Source: Hippophae tibetana (taxonomy: Eukaryota > Streptophyta > Magnoliopsida > Rosales > Elaeagnaceae). From it: 64,000 bases of DNA. The position numbers and the translations under genes are program-made. Under the pieces are notes generated by a model that saw nothing but the letters and a program-made list of their open reading frames with translations, made no database searches and was not told where the DNA came from. Location of the stretch: the NCBI GenBank assembly GCA_037013495.1, contig CM072801.1, positions 111,111,816-111,175,815 on the forward strand. Direction: 5' to 3'. Of this stretch, positions 8,385-22,390 are shown in pieces. Each line of letters begins with the position of its first letter. Position 1 is the stretch's first letter.

Positions 8385-9270
8385 TTTTCTCACTTATTTG
8401 TTGATATATTTGTGATGTATTGCTTCAAATATTCCTCTTTGAGTCTTTACATTGCGTTTTTAAGCCAAAATACCTGAAAAACAATAAAAATACCCGTGAT
8501 TCCGAAAAAGACAAATTTATATAAATATATGATAAAACATATAAATATATGTATTTTTAATCAATTAAGGTACATAAAATCATGGTTATTTTAGTGCTTT
8601 TTGAGCACTCATCAGTTGTCCACAAAAGGGATTTGCATCGTTTGGGATCATAACCTTGGTTGCTCAAAATAGTGTATCTATCTTCACATATCTATTTTAT
8701 GAATTTAATATTTAAAAAAATTTGTGCTTTGAAGGTTTTTTTCTCTCTTAAGTCACAAATTCCAAAAACAGAAAGAAATTATGTCCTTAAAGTCTTGTCT
8801 TTTATTTCAATTTTGTTGACATTGTTTTCTACTTTGGATTTCATATCTTATTTTTCTTTAAAATCTCGTTATCTTATACTTTTCTTTGTGTTATGTGTTC
8901 CACCTTTCTTTCTTCTTGAGAAAAACAAGATAGCTAATACAGTTCACAGTGCAAAAACAAAAAGAAGGTATTAATTGTGGTTTTAACTTAAAATTGTTAT
9001 AACTTTTAATTTGGGCATCGAAATGAGTACTATAACATATCAAATCGGAACCTCGTTTCGATACCTAAAAACGCACCGTAGCAAAAGAATATTACCCCAC
9101 TTTTGTCAACCCAAATTTCAGGGTTCATATTACATAATGATGTCTTAAACTTTGGTAACACCTTATTTCGTTGTAATCACTTTTTGCTCATTAGGATTTC
9201 AATTTGTTTATCTTAGCCATATTCTTAGTAATTCAATCCTTATTATTCCCTTGAGTTCTAGCGTTCTTAG

Positions 9271-9926
9271 GTTGTCCACAAAAGGGATTTGCATCGTTTG
9301 TGATCATAACCTTGGTTGCTCAAAATAGTGTATCTATCTTCACATATCTATTTTTTGAATTTAATATTTAAAAAATTTTGTGCTTTGAAGGTTTTCTTCT
9401 CTCTTAAGTCACAAATTCCAAAAATAGAAAGAAATTATGTCCTTAAAGTCTTGTCTTTTATTTCAATTTTGTTGACATTGTTTTCTACTTTGGATTTCAT
9501 ATCCTATTTTTCTTTAAAATCTCGTTATCTTATACTTTTCTTTGTGTAATGTGTTCCACCTTTCTTTCTTCTTGAGAAAAACAAGAGAGCTAATACAGTT
9601 CACAGTGTAAAAACAAAAAGAACGTATTAATAGTGGTTGTAACTTAAAATTGTTATAACTTTTAATTTCTCCATCGAAATGAGTACTATAACATATCAAA
9701 TCTGAAGCTCGTTCCGATACCTAAAAACGCACCGTAGTAATAGAATATTTCCCCACTTTTGTGAACCCAAATTTCATGGTTCATATTACATAATGATGTC
9801 TTAAACTTTGGTCGCACCTTATTTCGTTCTAATCACTTTTTGCTCATTAGGATTTCAATTTGTTCATCTTAGCCATATTCTTAGTAATTCAATCCTTATT
9901 ATTCCAATGAGTTCTAGCGTTCTTAG
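9271..9926. repeat. Representative satellite monomer
   Basis: Landmarks from the monomer start: GTTGTCCAC at 1; CAAAATAGTGTATC at about 50; an A/T-rich core (GAATTTAATATTTAAAAA) at about 87-109; a T/C-rich stretch to about 290, ending in CTTGAGAAAAACAAGAG; a site at 429-448 containing GAAGCTCGTTCCGAT that is a full dyad in some other monomers; the CpG-containing ACGCACCGTAG at about 456; and TTCTAGCGTTCTTAG at the end. A/T content is high throughout. Confidence 0.85.
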
Positions 9927-12900
9927 GTTATCCACAAAAGGGATTTTCATCGTTTGGGATCATAACCTTGGTTGCTCAAAATAGTGTATCTATCTTCACA
10001 TATCTATTTTTTTGAATTTAATATTTAAAAAAAATTGTGCTTTGAAGGTTTTCTTCTCTCTTATGTCACAAATTCCAAAAATAGAAAGAAATTATGTCCT
10101 TAAAGTCTTGTCTTTTATTTCAATTTTGTTGACATTGTTTTCTACTTTGGATTTCATATCCTATTTTTCTTTAAAATCTCGTTATCTTATTCTTTTCTTT
10201 GTGTTATGTGTTCACCTTTATTTCTTCTTGAGAAAAACAAGAGAGCTAATACAGTTCACAGTGCAAAAACAAAAAGAAGGTATTAATTGTGGTTGTCACT
10301 TAAAATTGTTATAACTTTTAATTTATCCATCGAAATGAGTACTATAACATATCAAATCTAAAGCTCGTTCCGATACCTAAAAACGCACCGTAGCAATAGT
10401 TTATTTCCCCACTTTTGTCAACCCAAATTTCATGGTTCATACTACATATTGATGTCTTAAACTTTGGTGGCACCTCATTTTGTTGTAATCACTTTTTGCT
10501 GATTAGGATTTCAATTTGTTCATCTTAGCCATATTCTTAGTAATTCAATCCTTATTATTCCATTGCGTTCTAGCGTTCTTAGGTTGTCCACAAAAGGGAT
10601 TTGCATCGTTTGTGATCATAACCTTGGTTGCTCAAAATAGTGTATCTATCTTCACATATCTATTTTTTGAATTTAATATTTAAAAAATTTTGTGCTTTGA
10701 AGGTTTTCTTCTCTCTTAAGTCACAAATTCCAAAAACAGAAAGAAATTATGTCCTTAAAGTCTTGTCTTTTATTTCAATTTTTTTGACATTGTTTTCTAC
10801 TTTGGATTTCATATCTTATTTTTCTTTAAAATCTCGTTATCTTATACTTTTCTTTGTGTTATGTGTTCCACCTTTCTTTCTTCTTGAGAAAAACAAGATA
10901 GCTAATACAATTCACAGTGCAAAAACAAAAAGAAGGTATTAATTGTGGTTTTAACTTAAAATTGTTATAACTTTTAATTTGGGCATCGAAATGAGTACTA
11001 TAACATATCAAATCGGAACCTCGTTTCGATACCTAAAAACGCACCGTAGCAAAAGAATATTACCCCACTTTTGTCAACCCAAATTTCAGGGTTCATATTA
11101 CATAATGATGTCTTAAACTTTGGTAACACCTTATTTCGTTGTAATCACTTTTTGCTCATTAGGATTTCAATTTGTTTATCTTAGCCATATTCTTAGTAAT
11201 TCAATCCTTATTATTCCCTTGAGTTCTAGCGTTCTTAGGTTGTCCACAAAAGGGATTTGCATCTTTTGGGATCATAACCTTGGTTGCTCAAAATAGTGTA
11301 TCTATTTTCACATATCTATTTTTTGAATTTTATATTTAAAAAATTTTGTGCTTTGAAGGTTTTCTTCTCTCTTAAGTCACAAATTCCGAAAACAGAAAGA
11401 AATTATGTCCTTAAAGTCTTGTCTTTTTTTTCAATTTTGTTGACATTGTTTTCTACTTTGGATTTCATATCTTATTTTTCTTTAAAATCTCGTTATCTTA
11501 TACTTTTCTTTGTGTTATGTGTTCCACCTTTCTTTCTTCTTGAGAAAAACAAGATAGCTAATACAATTCACAGTGCAAAAACAAAAAGAAGGTATTAATT
11601 GTGGTTTTAACTTAAAATTGTTATAACTTTTAATTTGGGCATCGAAATGAGTACTATAACATATCAAATCTGAAGCTCGTTCCGATACCTAAAAACGCAC
11701 CGTAGTAATAGAATATTTCCCCACTTTTGTCAACCCAAATTTTATGGTTCATATTACATAATGATGTCTTAAACTTTGGTCGCACCTTATTTCGTTCTAA
11801 TCACTTTTTGCTGATTAGGATTTGAATTTTTTCATCTTAGCCATATTCTTAGTAATTCAATCCTTATTATTCCATTGAGTTCTAGCGTTCTTAGGTTGTC
11901 CACAAAAGGGATTTGCATCGTTTGTGATCATAACCTTGGTTGCTCAAAATAGTGTATCTATCTTCACATATCTATTTTTTGAATTTAATATTTAAAAAAT
12001 TTTGTGCTTTGAAGGTTTTCTTCTCTCTTAAGTCACAAATTCCAAAAATAGAAAGAAATTATGTCCTTAAAGTCTTGTCTTTTATTTCAATTTTGTTGAC
12101 ATTGTTTTCTACTTTGGATTTCATATCCTATTTTTCTTTAAAATCTCGTTCTCTTATACTTTTCTTTGTGTAATGTGTTCCACCTTTCTTTCTTCTTGAG
12201 AAAAACAAGAGAGCTAATACAGTTCACAGTGTAAAAACAAAAAGAACGTATTAATAGTGGTTGTAACTTAAAATTGTTATAACTTTTAATTTCTCAATCG
12301 AAATGAGTACTATAACATATCAAATCTGAAGCTCGTTCCGATACCTAAAAACGCACCGTAGTAATAGAATATTTCCCCACTTTTGTCAACCCAAATTTTA
12401 TGGTTCATATTACATAATGATGTCTTAAACTTTGGTAACACCTTATTTCGTTGTAATCACTTTTTGCTCATTAGGATTTCAATTTGTTTATCTTAGCCAT
12501 ATTCTTAGTAATTCAATCCTTATTATTCCCTTGAGTTCTAGCGTTCTTAGGTTGTCCACAAAAGGGATTTGCATCTTTTGGGATCATAACCTTGGTTGCT
12601 CAAAATAGTGTATCTATTTTCACATATCTATTTTTTGAATTTTATATTTAAAAACTTTTGTGCTTTGAAGGTTTTCTTCTCTCTTAAGTCACAAATTCCA
12701 AACACAGAAAGAAATTATGTCCTTAAAGTCTTGTCTTTTATTTCAATTTTGTTGACATTGTTTTCTACTTTGGATTTCATATCTTATTTTTCTTTAAAAT
12801 CTCGTTATCTTATACTTTTCTTTGTGTAATGTGTTCCACCTTTCTTTCTTCTTGAGAAAAACAAGAGAGCTAATACAGTTCACAGTGTAAAAACAAAAAG

Positions 12901-15173
12901 AACGTATTAATAGTGGTTGTAACTTAAAATTGTTATAACTTTTAATTTCTCCATCGAAATGAGTACTATAACATATCAAATCTGAAGCTCGTTCCGATAC
13001 CTAAAAACGCACCGTAGTAATAGAATATTTCCCCACTTTTGTGAACCCAAATTTCATGGTTCATATTACATAATGATGTCTTAAACTTTGGTCGCACCTT
13101 ATTTCGTTCTAATCACTTTTTGCTCATTAGGATTTCAATTTGTTCATCTTAGCCATATTCTTAGTAATTCAATCCTTATTATTCCATTGAGTTCTAGCGT
13201 TCTTAGGTTGTCCACAAAAGGGATTTTCATCGTTTGGGATCATAACCTTGGTTGCTCAAAATAGTGTATCTATCTTCACATATCTATTTTTTTGAATTTA
13301 ATATTTAAAAAAAATTGTGCTTTGAAGGTTTTCTTCTCTCTTAAGTGACAAATTCCAAAAACAGAAAGAAATTATGTCCTTAAAGTCTTGTCTTTTATTT
13401 CAATTTTGTTGACATTGTTTTCTACTTTGGATTTCATATCTTATTTTTCTTTAAAATCTCGTTATCTTATACTTTTCTTTGTGTAATGTGTTCCACCTTT
13501 CTTTCTTCTTGAGAAAAACAAGAGAGCTAATACAGTTCACAGTGTAAAAACAAAAAGAACGTATTAATAGTGGTTGTAACTTAAAATTGTTATAACTTTT
13601 AATTTCTCCATCGAAATGAGTACTATAACATATCAAATCTGAAGCTCATTCCGATACCTAAAAACGCACCGTAGTAATAGAATATTTCCCCACTTTTGTC
13701 AACCCAAATTTCATGGTTCATATTACATAAGGATGTCTTAAACTTTGGTCGCACCTTATTTCGTTCTAATCACTTTTTGCTCATTAGGATTTCAATTTGT
13801 TCATCTTAGCCATATTCTTAGTAATTCAATCCTTATTATTCCATTGAGTTCTAGCGTTCTTAGGTTGTCCACAAAAGGGATTTGCATCGTTTGTGATCAT
13901 AACCTTGGTTGCTCAAAATAGTGTATCTATCTTCACATATCTATTTTTTGAATTTAATATTTAAAAAATTTTGTGCTTTGAAGGTTTTCTTCTCTCTTAA
14001 GTCACAAATTCCAAAAACAGAAAGAAATTATGTCCTTAAAGTCTTGTCTTTTATTTCAATTTTGTTGACATTGTTTTCTACTTTGGATTTCATATCTTAT
14101 TTTTCTTTAAAATCTCGTTATCTTATACTTTTCTTTGTGTTATGTGTTCCACCTTTCTTTCTTCTTGAGAAAAACAAGATAGCTAATACAGTTCACAGTG
14201 CAAAAACAAAAAGAAGGTATTAATTGTGGTTTTAACTTAAAATTGTTATAACTTTTAATTTGGGCATCGAAATGAGTACTATAACATATCAAATCGGAAC
14301 CTCGTTTCGATACCTAAAAAGCACCGTAGCAAAAGAATATTACCCCACTTTTGTCAACCCAAATTTCAGGGTTCATATTACATAATGATGTCTTAAACTT
14401 TGGTAACACCTTATTTCGTCGTAATCACTTTTTGCTCATTAGGATTTCAATTTGTTTATCTTAGCCATATTCTTAGTAATTCAAACCTTATTATTCCCTT
14501 GAGTTCTAGCGTTCTTAGGTTGTCCACAAAAGGGATTTGCATCTTTTGGGATCATAACCTTGGTTGCTCAAAATAGTGTATCTATTTTCACATATCTATT
14601 TTTTGAATTTTATATTTAAAAAATTTTGTGCTTTGAAGGTTTTCTTCTCTCTTAAGTCACAAATTCCAAAAATAGAAAGAAATTATGTCCTTAAAGTCTT
14701 GTCTTTTATTTCAATTTTGTTGACATTGTTTTCTACTTTGGATTTCATATCTTATTTTTCTTTAAAATCTCGTTATCTTATACTTTTCTTTGTGTAATGT
14801 GTTCCACCTTTCTTTCTTCTTGAGAAATACAAGAGAGCTAATACAGTTCACAGTGCAAAAACAAAAAGACGGTATTAATTGTGGTTGTAACTTAAAATTG
14901 TTATAACTTTTAATTTGGGCATCGAAATGAGTACTATAACATATCAAATCGGAACCTCGTTTCGATACCTAAAAAGCACCGTAGCAAAAGAATATTACCC
15001 CACTTTTGTCAACCCAAATTTCAGGGTTCATATTACATAATGATGTCTTAAACTTTGGTAACACCTTATTTCGTTGTAATCACTTTTTGCTCATTAGGAT
15101 TTCAATTTGTTTATCTTAGCCATATTCTTAGTAATTCAATCCTTATTATTCCCTTGAGTTCTAGCGTTCTTAG

Positions 15174-18100
15174 GTTGTCCACAAAAGGGATTTGCATCTT
15201 TTGGGATCATAACCTTGGTTGCTCAAAATAGTGTATCTATTTTCACATATCTATTTTTTGAATTTTATATTTAAAAAATTTTGTGCTTTGAAGGTTTTCT
15301 TCTCTCTTAAGTCACAAATTCCAAAAACAGAAAGAAATTATGTCCTCAAAGTCTTGTCTTTTATTTCAATTTTGTTGACATTGTTTTCTACTTTGCATTT
15401 CATATCTTATTTTTCTTTAAAATCTCGTTATCTTATACTTTTCTTTGTGTAATGTGTTCCACCTTTCTTTCTTCTTGAGAAAAACAAGAGAGCTAATACA
15501 GTTCACAGTGTAAAAACAAAAAGAACGTATTAATAGTGGTTGTAACTTAAAATTGTTATAACTTTTAATTTCTCCATCGAAATGAGTACAATAACATATC
15601 AAATCTGAAGCTCGTTCCGATACCTAAAAACGCACCGTAGTAATAGAATATTTCCCCACTTTTGTCAACCCAAATTGCATGGTTCATATTACATAATGAT
15701 GTCTTAAACTTTGGTCGCACCTTATTTCGTTCTAATCACTTTTTGCTCATTAGGATTTCAATTTGTTCATCTTAGCCATATTCTTAGTAATTCAATCCTT
15801 ATTATTCCATTGAGTTCTAGCGTTCTTAGGTTGTCCACAAAAGGGATTTTCATCGTTTGGGATCATAACCTTGGTTGCTCAAAATAGTGTATCTATCTTC
15901 ACATATCTATTTTTTGAATTTAATATTTAAAAAAAATTGTGCTTTGAAGGTTTTCTTCTCTCTTAAGTGACAAATTCCAAAAACAGAAAGAAATTATGTC
16001 CTTAAAGTCTTGTCTTTTATTTCAATTTTGTTGACATTGTTTTCTACTTTGGATTTCATATCTTATTTTTCTTTAAAATCTCGTTATCTTATACTTTTCT
16101 TTGTGTAATGTGTTCCACCTTTCTTTCTTCTTGAGAAAAACAAGAGAGCTAATACAGTTCACAGTGTAAAAACAAAAAGAACGTATTAATAGTGGTTGTA
16201 ACTTAAAATTGTTATAAGTTTTAATTTCTCCATCGAAATGAGTACTATAACATATCAAATCTGAAGCTCGTTCCGATACCTAAAAACGCACCGTAGTAAT
16301 AGAATATTTCCCCACTTTTGTCAACCCAAATTTCATGGTTCATATTACATAATGATGTCTTAAACTTTGGTCGCACCTTATTTCGTTCTAATCACTTTTT
16401 GCTCATTAGGATTTCAATTTGTTCATCTTAGCCATATTCTTAGTAATTCAATCCTTATTATTCCATTGAGTTCTAGCGTTCTTAGGTTGTCCACAAAAGG
16501 GATTTTCATCGTTTGGGATCATAACCTTGGTTGCTCAAAATAGTGTATCTATCTTCACATATCTATTTTTTTGAATTTAATATTTAAAAAAAATTGTGCT
16601 TTGAAGGTTTTCTTCTCTCTTAAGTCACAAATTCCAAAAACAGAAAGAAATTATGTCCTTAAAGTCTTGTCTTTTATTTCAATTTTGTTGACATTGTTTT
16701 CTACTTTGGATTTCATATCTTATTTTTCTTTAAAATCTCGTTATCTTATACTTTTCTTTGTGTAATGTGTTCCACCTTTCTTTCTTCTTGAGAAAAACAA
16801 GAGAGCTAATACAGTTCACAGTGTAAAAACAAAAAGAACGTATTAATAGTGGTTGTAACTTAAAATTGTTATAACTTTTAATTTCTCCATCGAAATGAGT
16901 ACTATAACATATCAAATCTGAAGCTCGTTCCGATACCTAAAAACGCACCGTAGTAATAGAATATTTCCCCACTTTTGTCAACCCAAATTTCATGGTTCAT
17001 ATTACATAATGATGTCTTAAACTTTGGTCGCACCTTATTTCGTTCTAATGACTTTTTGCTCATTAGGATTTCAATTTGTTCATCTTAGCCATATTCTTAG
17101 TAATTCAATCCTTATTATTCCATTGACTTCTAGCGTTCTTAGGTTGTCCACAAAAGGGATTTTCATCGTTTGGGATCATAACCTTGGTTGCTCAAAATAG
17201 TGTATCTATCTTCACATATCTATTTTTTTGAATTTAATATTTAAAAAAAATTGTGCTTTGAAGGTTTTCTTCTCTCTTAAGTCACAAATTCCAAAAACAG
17301 AAAGAAATTCTGTCCTTAAAGACTTGTCTTTTATTTCAATTTTGTTGACATTGTTTTCTTCTTTGGATTTCATATCTTATTTTTCTTTAAAATCTCGTTA
17401 TCTTATACTTTTCTTTGTGTTATGTGTTCCACCTTTCTTTCTTCTTGAGAAAAACAAGAGAGCTAATACAGTTCACAGTGCAAAAACAAAAAGAAGGTAT
17501 TAATTGTGGTTGTCACTTAAAATTGTTATAACTTTTAATTTATCCATCGAAATGAGTACAATAACATATCAAATCTGAAGCTCGTTCCGATACCTAAAAA
17601 CGCACCGTAGCAATAGTTTATTTCCCCACTTTTGTCAACCCAAATTTCATGGTTCATATTACATAATGATGTCTTAAACTTTGGTGGCACCTTATTTCGT
17701 TGTAATCACTTTTTCCTCATTAGGATTTCAATTTGTTCATCTTAGCCATATTCTTAGTAATTCAATCCTTATTATTCCATTGAGTTCTAGCGTTCTTAGG
17801 GTGCCACAAAAAGGATTTGCATGGTTTGGGATCATAACCTTGGTTGCTCAAAATAGTGTATCTATCTTCACATATCTATTTTTTGAATTTAATATTTAAA
17901 AAAAATTGTGCTTTGAAGGTTTTCTTCTCTCTTAAGTCACAAATTCCAAAAACAGAAAGAAATTATGTCCTTAAAGTCTTGTCTTTTATTTCAATTTTGT
18001 TGACATTGTTATCTACTTTGGATTTCATATCTTAGTTTTCTTTAAAATCTCGTTATCTTATACTTTTCTTTGTGTAATGTGTTCCACCTTTCTTTCTTCT

Positions 18101-21100
18101 TGAGAAAAACAAGAGAGCTAATGCAGTTCACAGTGCAAAAACAAAAAGAAGGTATTAATTGTGGTTGTAACTTAAAATTGTTATAACTTTTAATTTATCC
18201 ATCGAAATGAGTACTATAACATATCAAATCTGAAGCTCGTTCCGATACCTAAAAACGCACCGTAGCAATAGTTTATTTCCCCACTTTTGTCAACCCAAAT
18301 TTCATGGTTCATACTACATATTGATGTCTTAAACTTTGGTGGCACCTCATTTCGTTGTAATCACTTTTTTCTGATTAGGATTTCAATTTGTTCATCTTAG
18401 CCATATTCTTAGTAATTCAATCCTTATTATTCCATTGCGTTCTAGCGTTCTTAGGTTGTCCACAAAAGGGATTTGCATCGTTTGGGATCATAACCTTGGT
18501 TGCTCAAAATAGTGTATCTATCTTCACATATCTATTTTTTGAATTTAATATTTAAAAAATTTTGTGCTTTGAAGGTTTTCTTCTCTCTTAAGTCACAAAT
18601 TCCAAAAACAGAAAGAAATTCTGTCCTTAATGTCTTGTCTTTTATTTCAATTTTGTTGACATTGTTATCTTCTTTGGATTTCATATCTTATTTTTCTTTA
18701 AAATCTCGTTATCTTATACTTTTCTTTGTGTTATGTGTTCCACCTTTCTTTCTTCTTGAGAAAAACAAGATAGCAAATACAGTTCACAGTGCAAAAACAA
18801 AAAGAAGGTATTAATTGTGGTTTTAACTTAAAATTGTTATAACTTTTAATTTGGGCATCGAAATGAGTACTATAACATATCAAATCGGAACCTCGTTTCG
18901 ATACCTAAAAAGCACCGTAGCAAAAGAATATTACCCCACTTTTGTCAACCCAAATTTCAGGGTTCATATTACATAATGATGTCTTAAACTTTGGTAACAC
19001 CTTATTTCGTTGTAATCACTTTTTGCTCATTAGGATTTCAATTTGTTTATCTTAGCCATATTCTTAGTAATTCAATCCTTATTATTCCCTTGAGTTCTAG
19101 CGTTCTTAAGTTGTCCACAAAAGGGATTTGCATCTTTTGGGATCATAACCTTGGTTGCTCAAAATAGTGTATCTATTTTCACATATCTATTTTTTGAATT
19201 TTATATTTAAAAAATTTTGTGCTTTGAAGGTTTTCTTCTCTTTTAAGTCACAAATTCCAAAAACAGAAAGAAATTATGTCCTTAAAGTCTTGTCTTTTAT
19301 TTCAATTTTGTTGACATTGTTTTCTACTTTGGATTTCATATCTTATTTTTCTTTAAAATCTCGTTATCTTATACTTTTCTTTGTATAATGTGTTCCACCT
19401 TTCTTTCTTCTTGAGAAAAACAAGAGAGCTAATACAGTTCACAGTGTAAAAACAAAAAGAACGTATTAATAGTGGTTGTAACTTAAAATTGTTATAAGTT
19501 TTAATTTCTCCATCGAAATGAGTACTATAACATATCAAATCTGAAGCTCGTTCCGATACCTAAAAACGCACCGTAGTAATAGAATATTTCCCCACTTTTG
19601 TCAACCCAAATTTCATGGTTCATATTACATAATGATGTCTTAAACTTTGGTCGCACCTTATTTCGTTCTAATCACTTTTTGCTCATTAGGATTTCAATTT
19701 GTTCATCTTAGCCATATTCTTAGTAATTCAATCCTTATTATTCCATTGAGTTCTAGCGTTCTTAGGTTGTCCACAAAAGGGATTTTCATCGTTTGGGATC
19801 ATAACCTTGGTTGCTCAAAATAGTGTATCTATCTTCACATATCTATTTTTTTGAATTTAATATTTAAAAAAAATTGTGCTTTGAAGGTTTTCTTCTCTCT
19901 TAAGTCACAAATTCCAAAAACAGAAAGAAATTATGTCCTTAAAGTCTTGTCTTTTATTTCAATTTTGTTGACATTGTTTTCTACTTTGGATTTCATATCT
20001 TATTTTTCTTTAAAATCTCGTTATCTTATACTTTTCTTTGTGTAATGTGTTCCACCTTTCTTTCTTCTTGAGAAAAACAAGAGAGCTAATACAGTTCACA
20101 GTGTAAAAACAAAAAGAACGTATTAATAGTGGTTGTAACTTAAAATTGTTATAACTTTTAATTTCTCCATCGAAATGAGTACTATAACATATCAAATCTG
20201 AAGCTCGTTCCGATACCTAAAAACGCACCGTAGTAATAGAATATTTCCCCACTTTTGTGAACCCAAATTTCATGGTTCATATTACATAATGATGTCTTAA
20301 ACTTTGGTCGCACCTTATTTCGTTATAATCACTTTTTGCTCATTAGGATTTCAATTTGTTCATCTTAGCCATATTCTTAGTAATTCAATCCTTATTATTC
20401 CATTGAGTTCTAGCGTTCTTAGGTTGTCCACAAAAGGGATTTTCATCGTTTGGGATCATAACCTTGGTTGCTCAAAATAGTGTATCTATCTTCACATATC
20501 TATTTTTTTGAATTTAATATTTAAAAAAAATTGTGCTTTGAAGGTTTTCTTCTCTCTTAAGTGACAAATTCCAAAAACAGAAAGAAATTATGTCCTTAAA
20601 GTCTTGTCTTTTATTTCAATTTTGTTGACATTGTTTTCTACTTTGGATTTCATATCTTATTTTTCTTTAAAATCTCGTTATCTTATACTTTTCTTTGTGT
20701 AATGTGTTCCACCTTTCTTTCTTCTTGAGAAAAACAAGAGAGCTAATACAGTTCACAGTGTAAAAACAAAAAGAACGTATTAATAGTGGTTGTAACTTAA
20801 AATTGTTATAACTTTTAATTTCTCCATCGAAATGAGTACTATAACATATCAAATCTGAAGCTCGTTCCGATACCTAAAAACGCACCGTAGTAATAGAATA
20901 TTTCCCCACTTTTGTCAACCCAAATTTCATGGTTCATATTACATAATGATGTCTTAAACTTTGGTCGCACCTTATTTCGTTCTAATCACTTTTTGCTCAT
21001 TAGGATTTCAATTTGTTCATCTTAGCCATATTCTTAGTAATTCAATCCTTATTATTCCATTGACTTCTAGCGTTCTTAGGTTGTCCACAAAAGGGATTTT

Positions 21101-22390
21101 CATCGTTTGGGATCATAACCTTGGTTGCTCAAAATAGTGTATCTATCTTCACATATCTATTTTTTTGAATTTAATATTTAAAAAAAATTGTGCTTTGAAG
21201 GTTTTCTTCTCTCTTAAGTCACAAATTCCAAAAACAGAAAGAAATTCTGTCCTTAAAGACTTGTCTTTTATTTCAATTTTGTTGACATTGTTTTCTTCTT
21301 TGGATTTCATATCTTATTTTTCTTTAAAATCTCGTTGTCTTATACTTTTCTTTGTGTTATGTGTTCCACCTTTCTTTCTTCTTGAGAAAAACAAGAGAGC
21401 TAATACAGTTCACAGTGTAAAAACAAAAAGAACGTATTAATAGTGGTTGTAACTTAAAATTGTTATAAGTTTTAATTTCTCCATCGAAATGAGTACTATA
21501 ACATATCAAATCTGAAGCTCGTTCCGATACCTAAAAACGCACCGTAGTAATAGAATATTTCCCCACTTTTGTCAACCCAAATTTCATGGTTCATATTACA
21601 TAATGATGTCTTAAACTTTGGTCGCACCTTATTTCGTTCTAATGACTTTTTGCTCATTAGGATTTCAATTTGTTCATCTTAGCCATATTCTTAGTAATTC
21701 AATCCTTATTATTCCATTGAGTTCTAGCGTTCTTAGGTTGTCCACAAAAGGGATTTTCATCGTTTGGGATCATAACCTTGGTTGCTCAAAATAGTGTATC
21801 TATCTTCACATATCTATTTTTTTGAATTTAATATTTAAAAAAAATTGTGCTTTGAAGGTTTTCTTCTCTCTTAAGTCACAAATTCCAAAAACAGAAAGAA
21901 ATTCTGTCCTTAAAGACTTGTCTTTTATTTCAATTTTGTTGACATTGTTTTCTTCTTTGGATTTCATATCTTAGTTTTCTTTAAAATCTCGTTGTCTTAT
22001 ACTTTTCTTTGTGTTATGTGTTCCACCTTTCTTTCTTCTTGAGAAAAACAAGAGAGCTAATACAGTTCACAGTGCAAAAACAAAAAGAACGTATTAATAG
22101 TGGTTGTAACTTAAAATTGTTATAAGTTTTAATTTATCCATCGAAATGAGTACTATAACATATCAAATCTGAAGCTCGTTCCGATACCTAAAAACGCACC
22201 GTAGTAATAGTTTATTTCCCCACTTTTGTCAACCCAAATTTCATGGTTCATATTACATAATGATGTCTTAAACTTTGGTCGCACCTTATTTCGTTGTAAC
22301 CACTTTTTGCTGATTAGGATTCCAATTTGTTCATCTTAGCCATATTCTTAGTAATTCAATCCTTATTATTCCATTGAGTTCTAGCGTTCT
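15174..22390. repeat. Mosaic satellite sub-region with shared private variants
   Basis: Private variants recur at several monomer spacings here. GTTATAAGTTTTAATT recurs near 16211, 19491, 21462 and 22121. CTGTCCTTAAAGACTTG recurs near 17310, 21247 and 21906. CATTGACTTCTAGCG recurs near 17122 and 21059. The pattern fits repeated unequal exchange of groups of about 1, 5 and 6 monomers, later blurred. I could not draw clean edges. Confidence 0.5.

Larger units (their letters stand above)
1..8614 (-). mobile_element. Athila-lineage Ty3/gypsy LTR retrotransposon, 5' part
   Basis: Read on the minus strand, the order is 5' LTR, tRNA-Asp primer site, leader, gag1, spacer, gag2-pol. The domain order gag, protease, reverse transcriptase, RNase H, integrase is that of Ty3/gypsy elements. 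The Athila assignment comes from three things: the style of the Gag core (EAARNY, PSFYG, RCFPYTLKDKA, QCPHHSF), a protease active site written DLGAS rather than DTG or DSG, and a tRNA-Asp primer site, which is known for Athila and Calypso relatives. The 3' part of integrase, any env-like ORF and the 3' LTR are outside the window. The right edge is sharp against satellite DNA. The element is not intact as seen, because gag2-pol carries a nonsense codon. Lineage is by recognition, not by phylogeny. Confidence 0.9.
6689..8614 (-). repeat. 5' long terminal repeat (1926 bp)
   Basis: On the plus strand the LTR starts TGATGA (6689) and ends TCATCA (8609-8614), a perfect 6-bp inverted terminal repeat of TG...CA type. 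The inner end is next to the primer site and the outer end next to satellite DNA. U3 occupies the high-coordinate side, with bZIP-like sites, a CpG-rich block and a TATA box; R and U5 follow towards 6689. Possible minus-sense AATAAA signals are at 7341-7346 and 7148-7153. The second LTR is not in the window, so the ends rest on structure, not on LTR comparison. Confidence 0.88.

Noticed and set aside
8098..8393. Three ORFs over the GC-rich U3 block, Arg/Ala/Pro-rich
   Set aside because: They overlap on both strands, are driven by base composition, and lie upstream of the LTR TATA box.
9514..20852. Repeated 61-codon minus-strand reading frame in monomers
   Set aside because: It also starts at a TTG, lies opposite the other frame, and exists only in one variant class.
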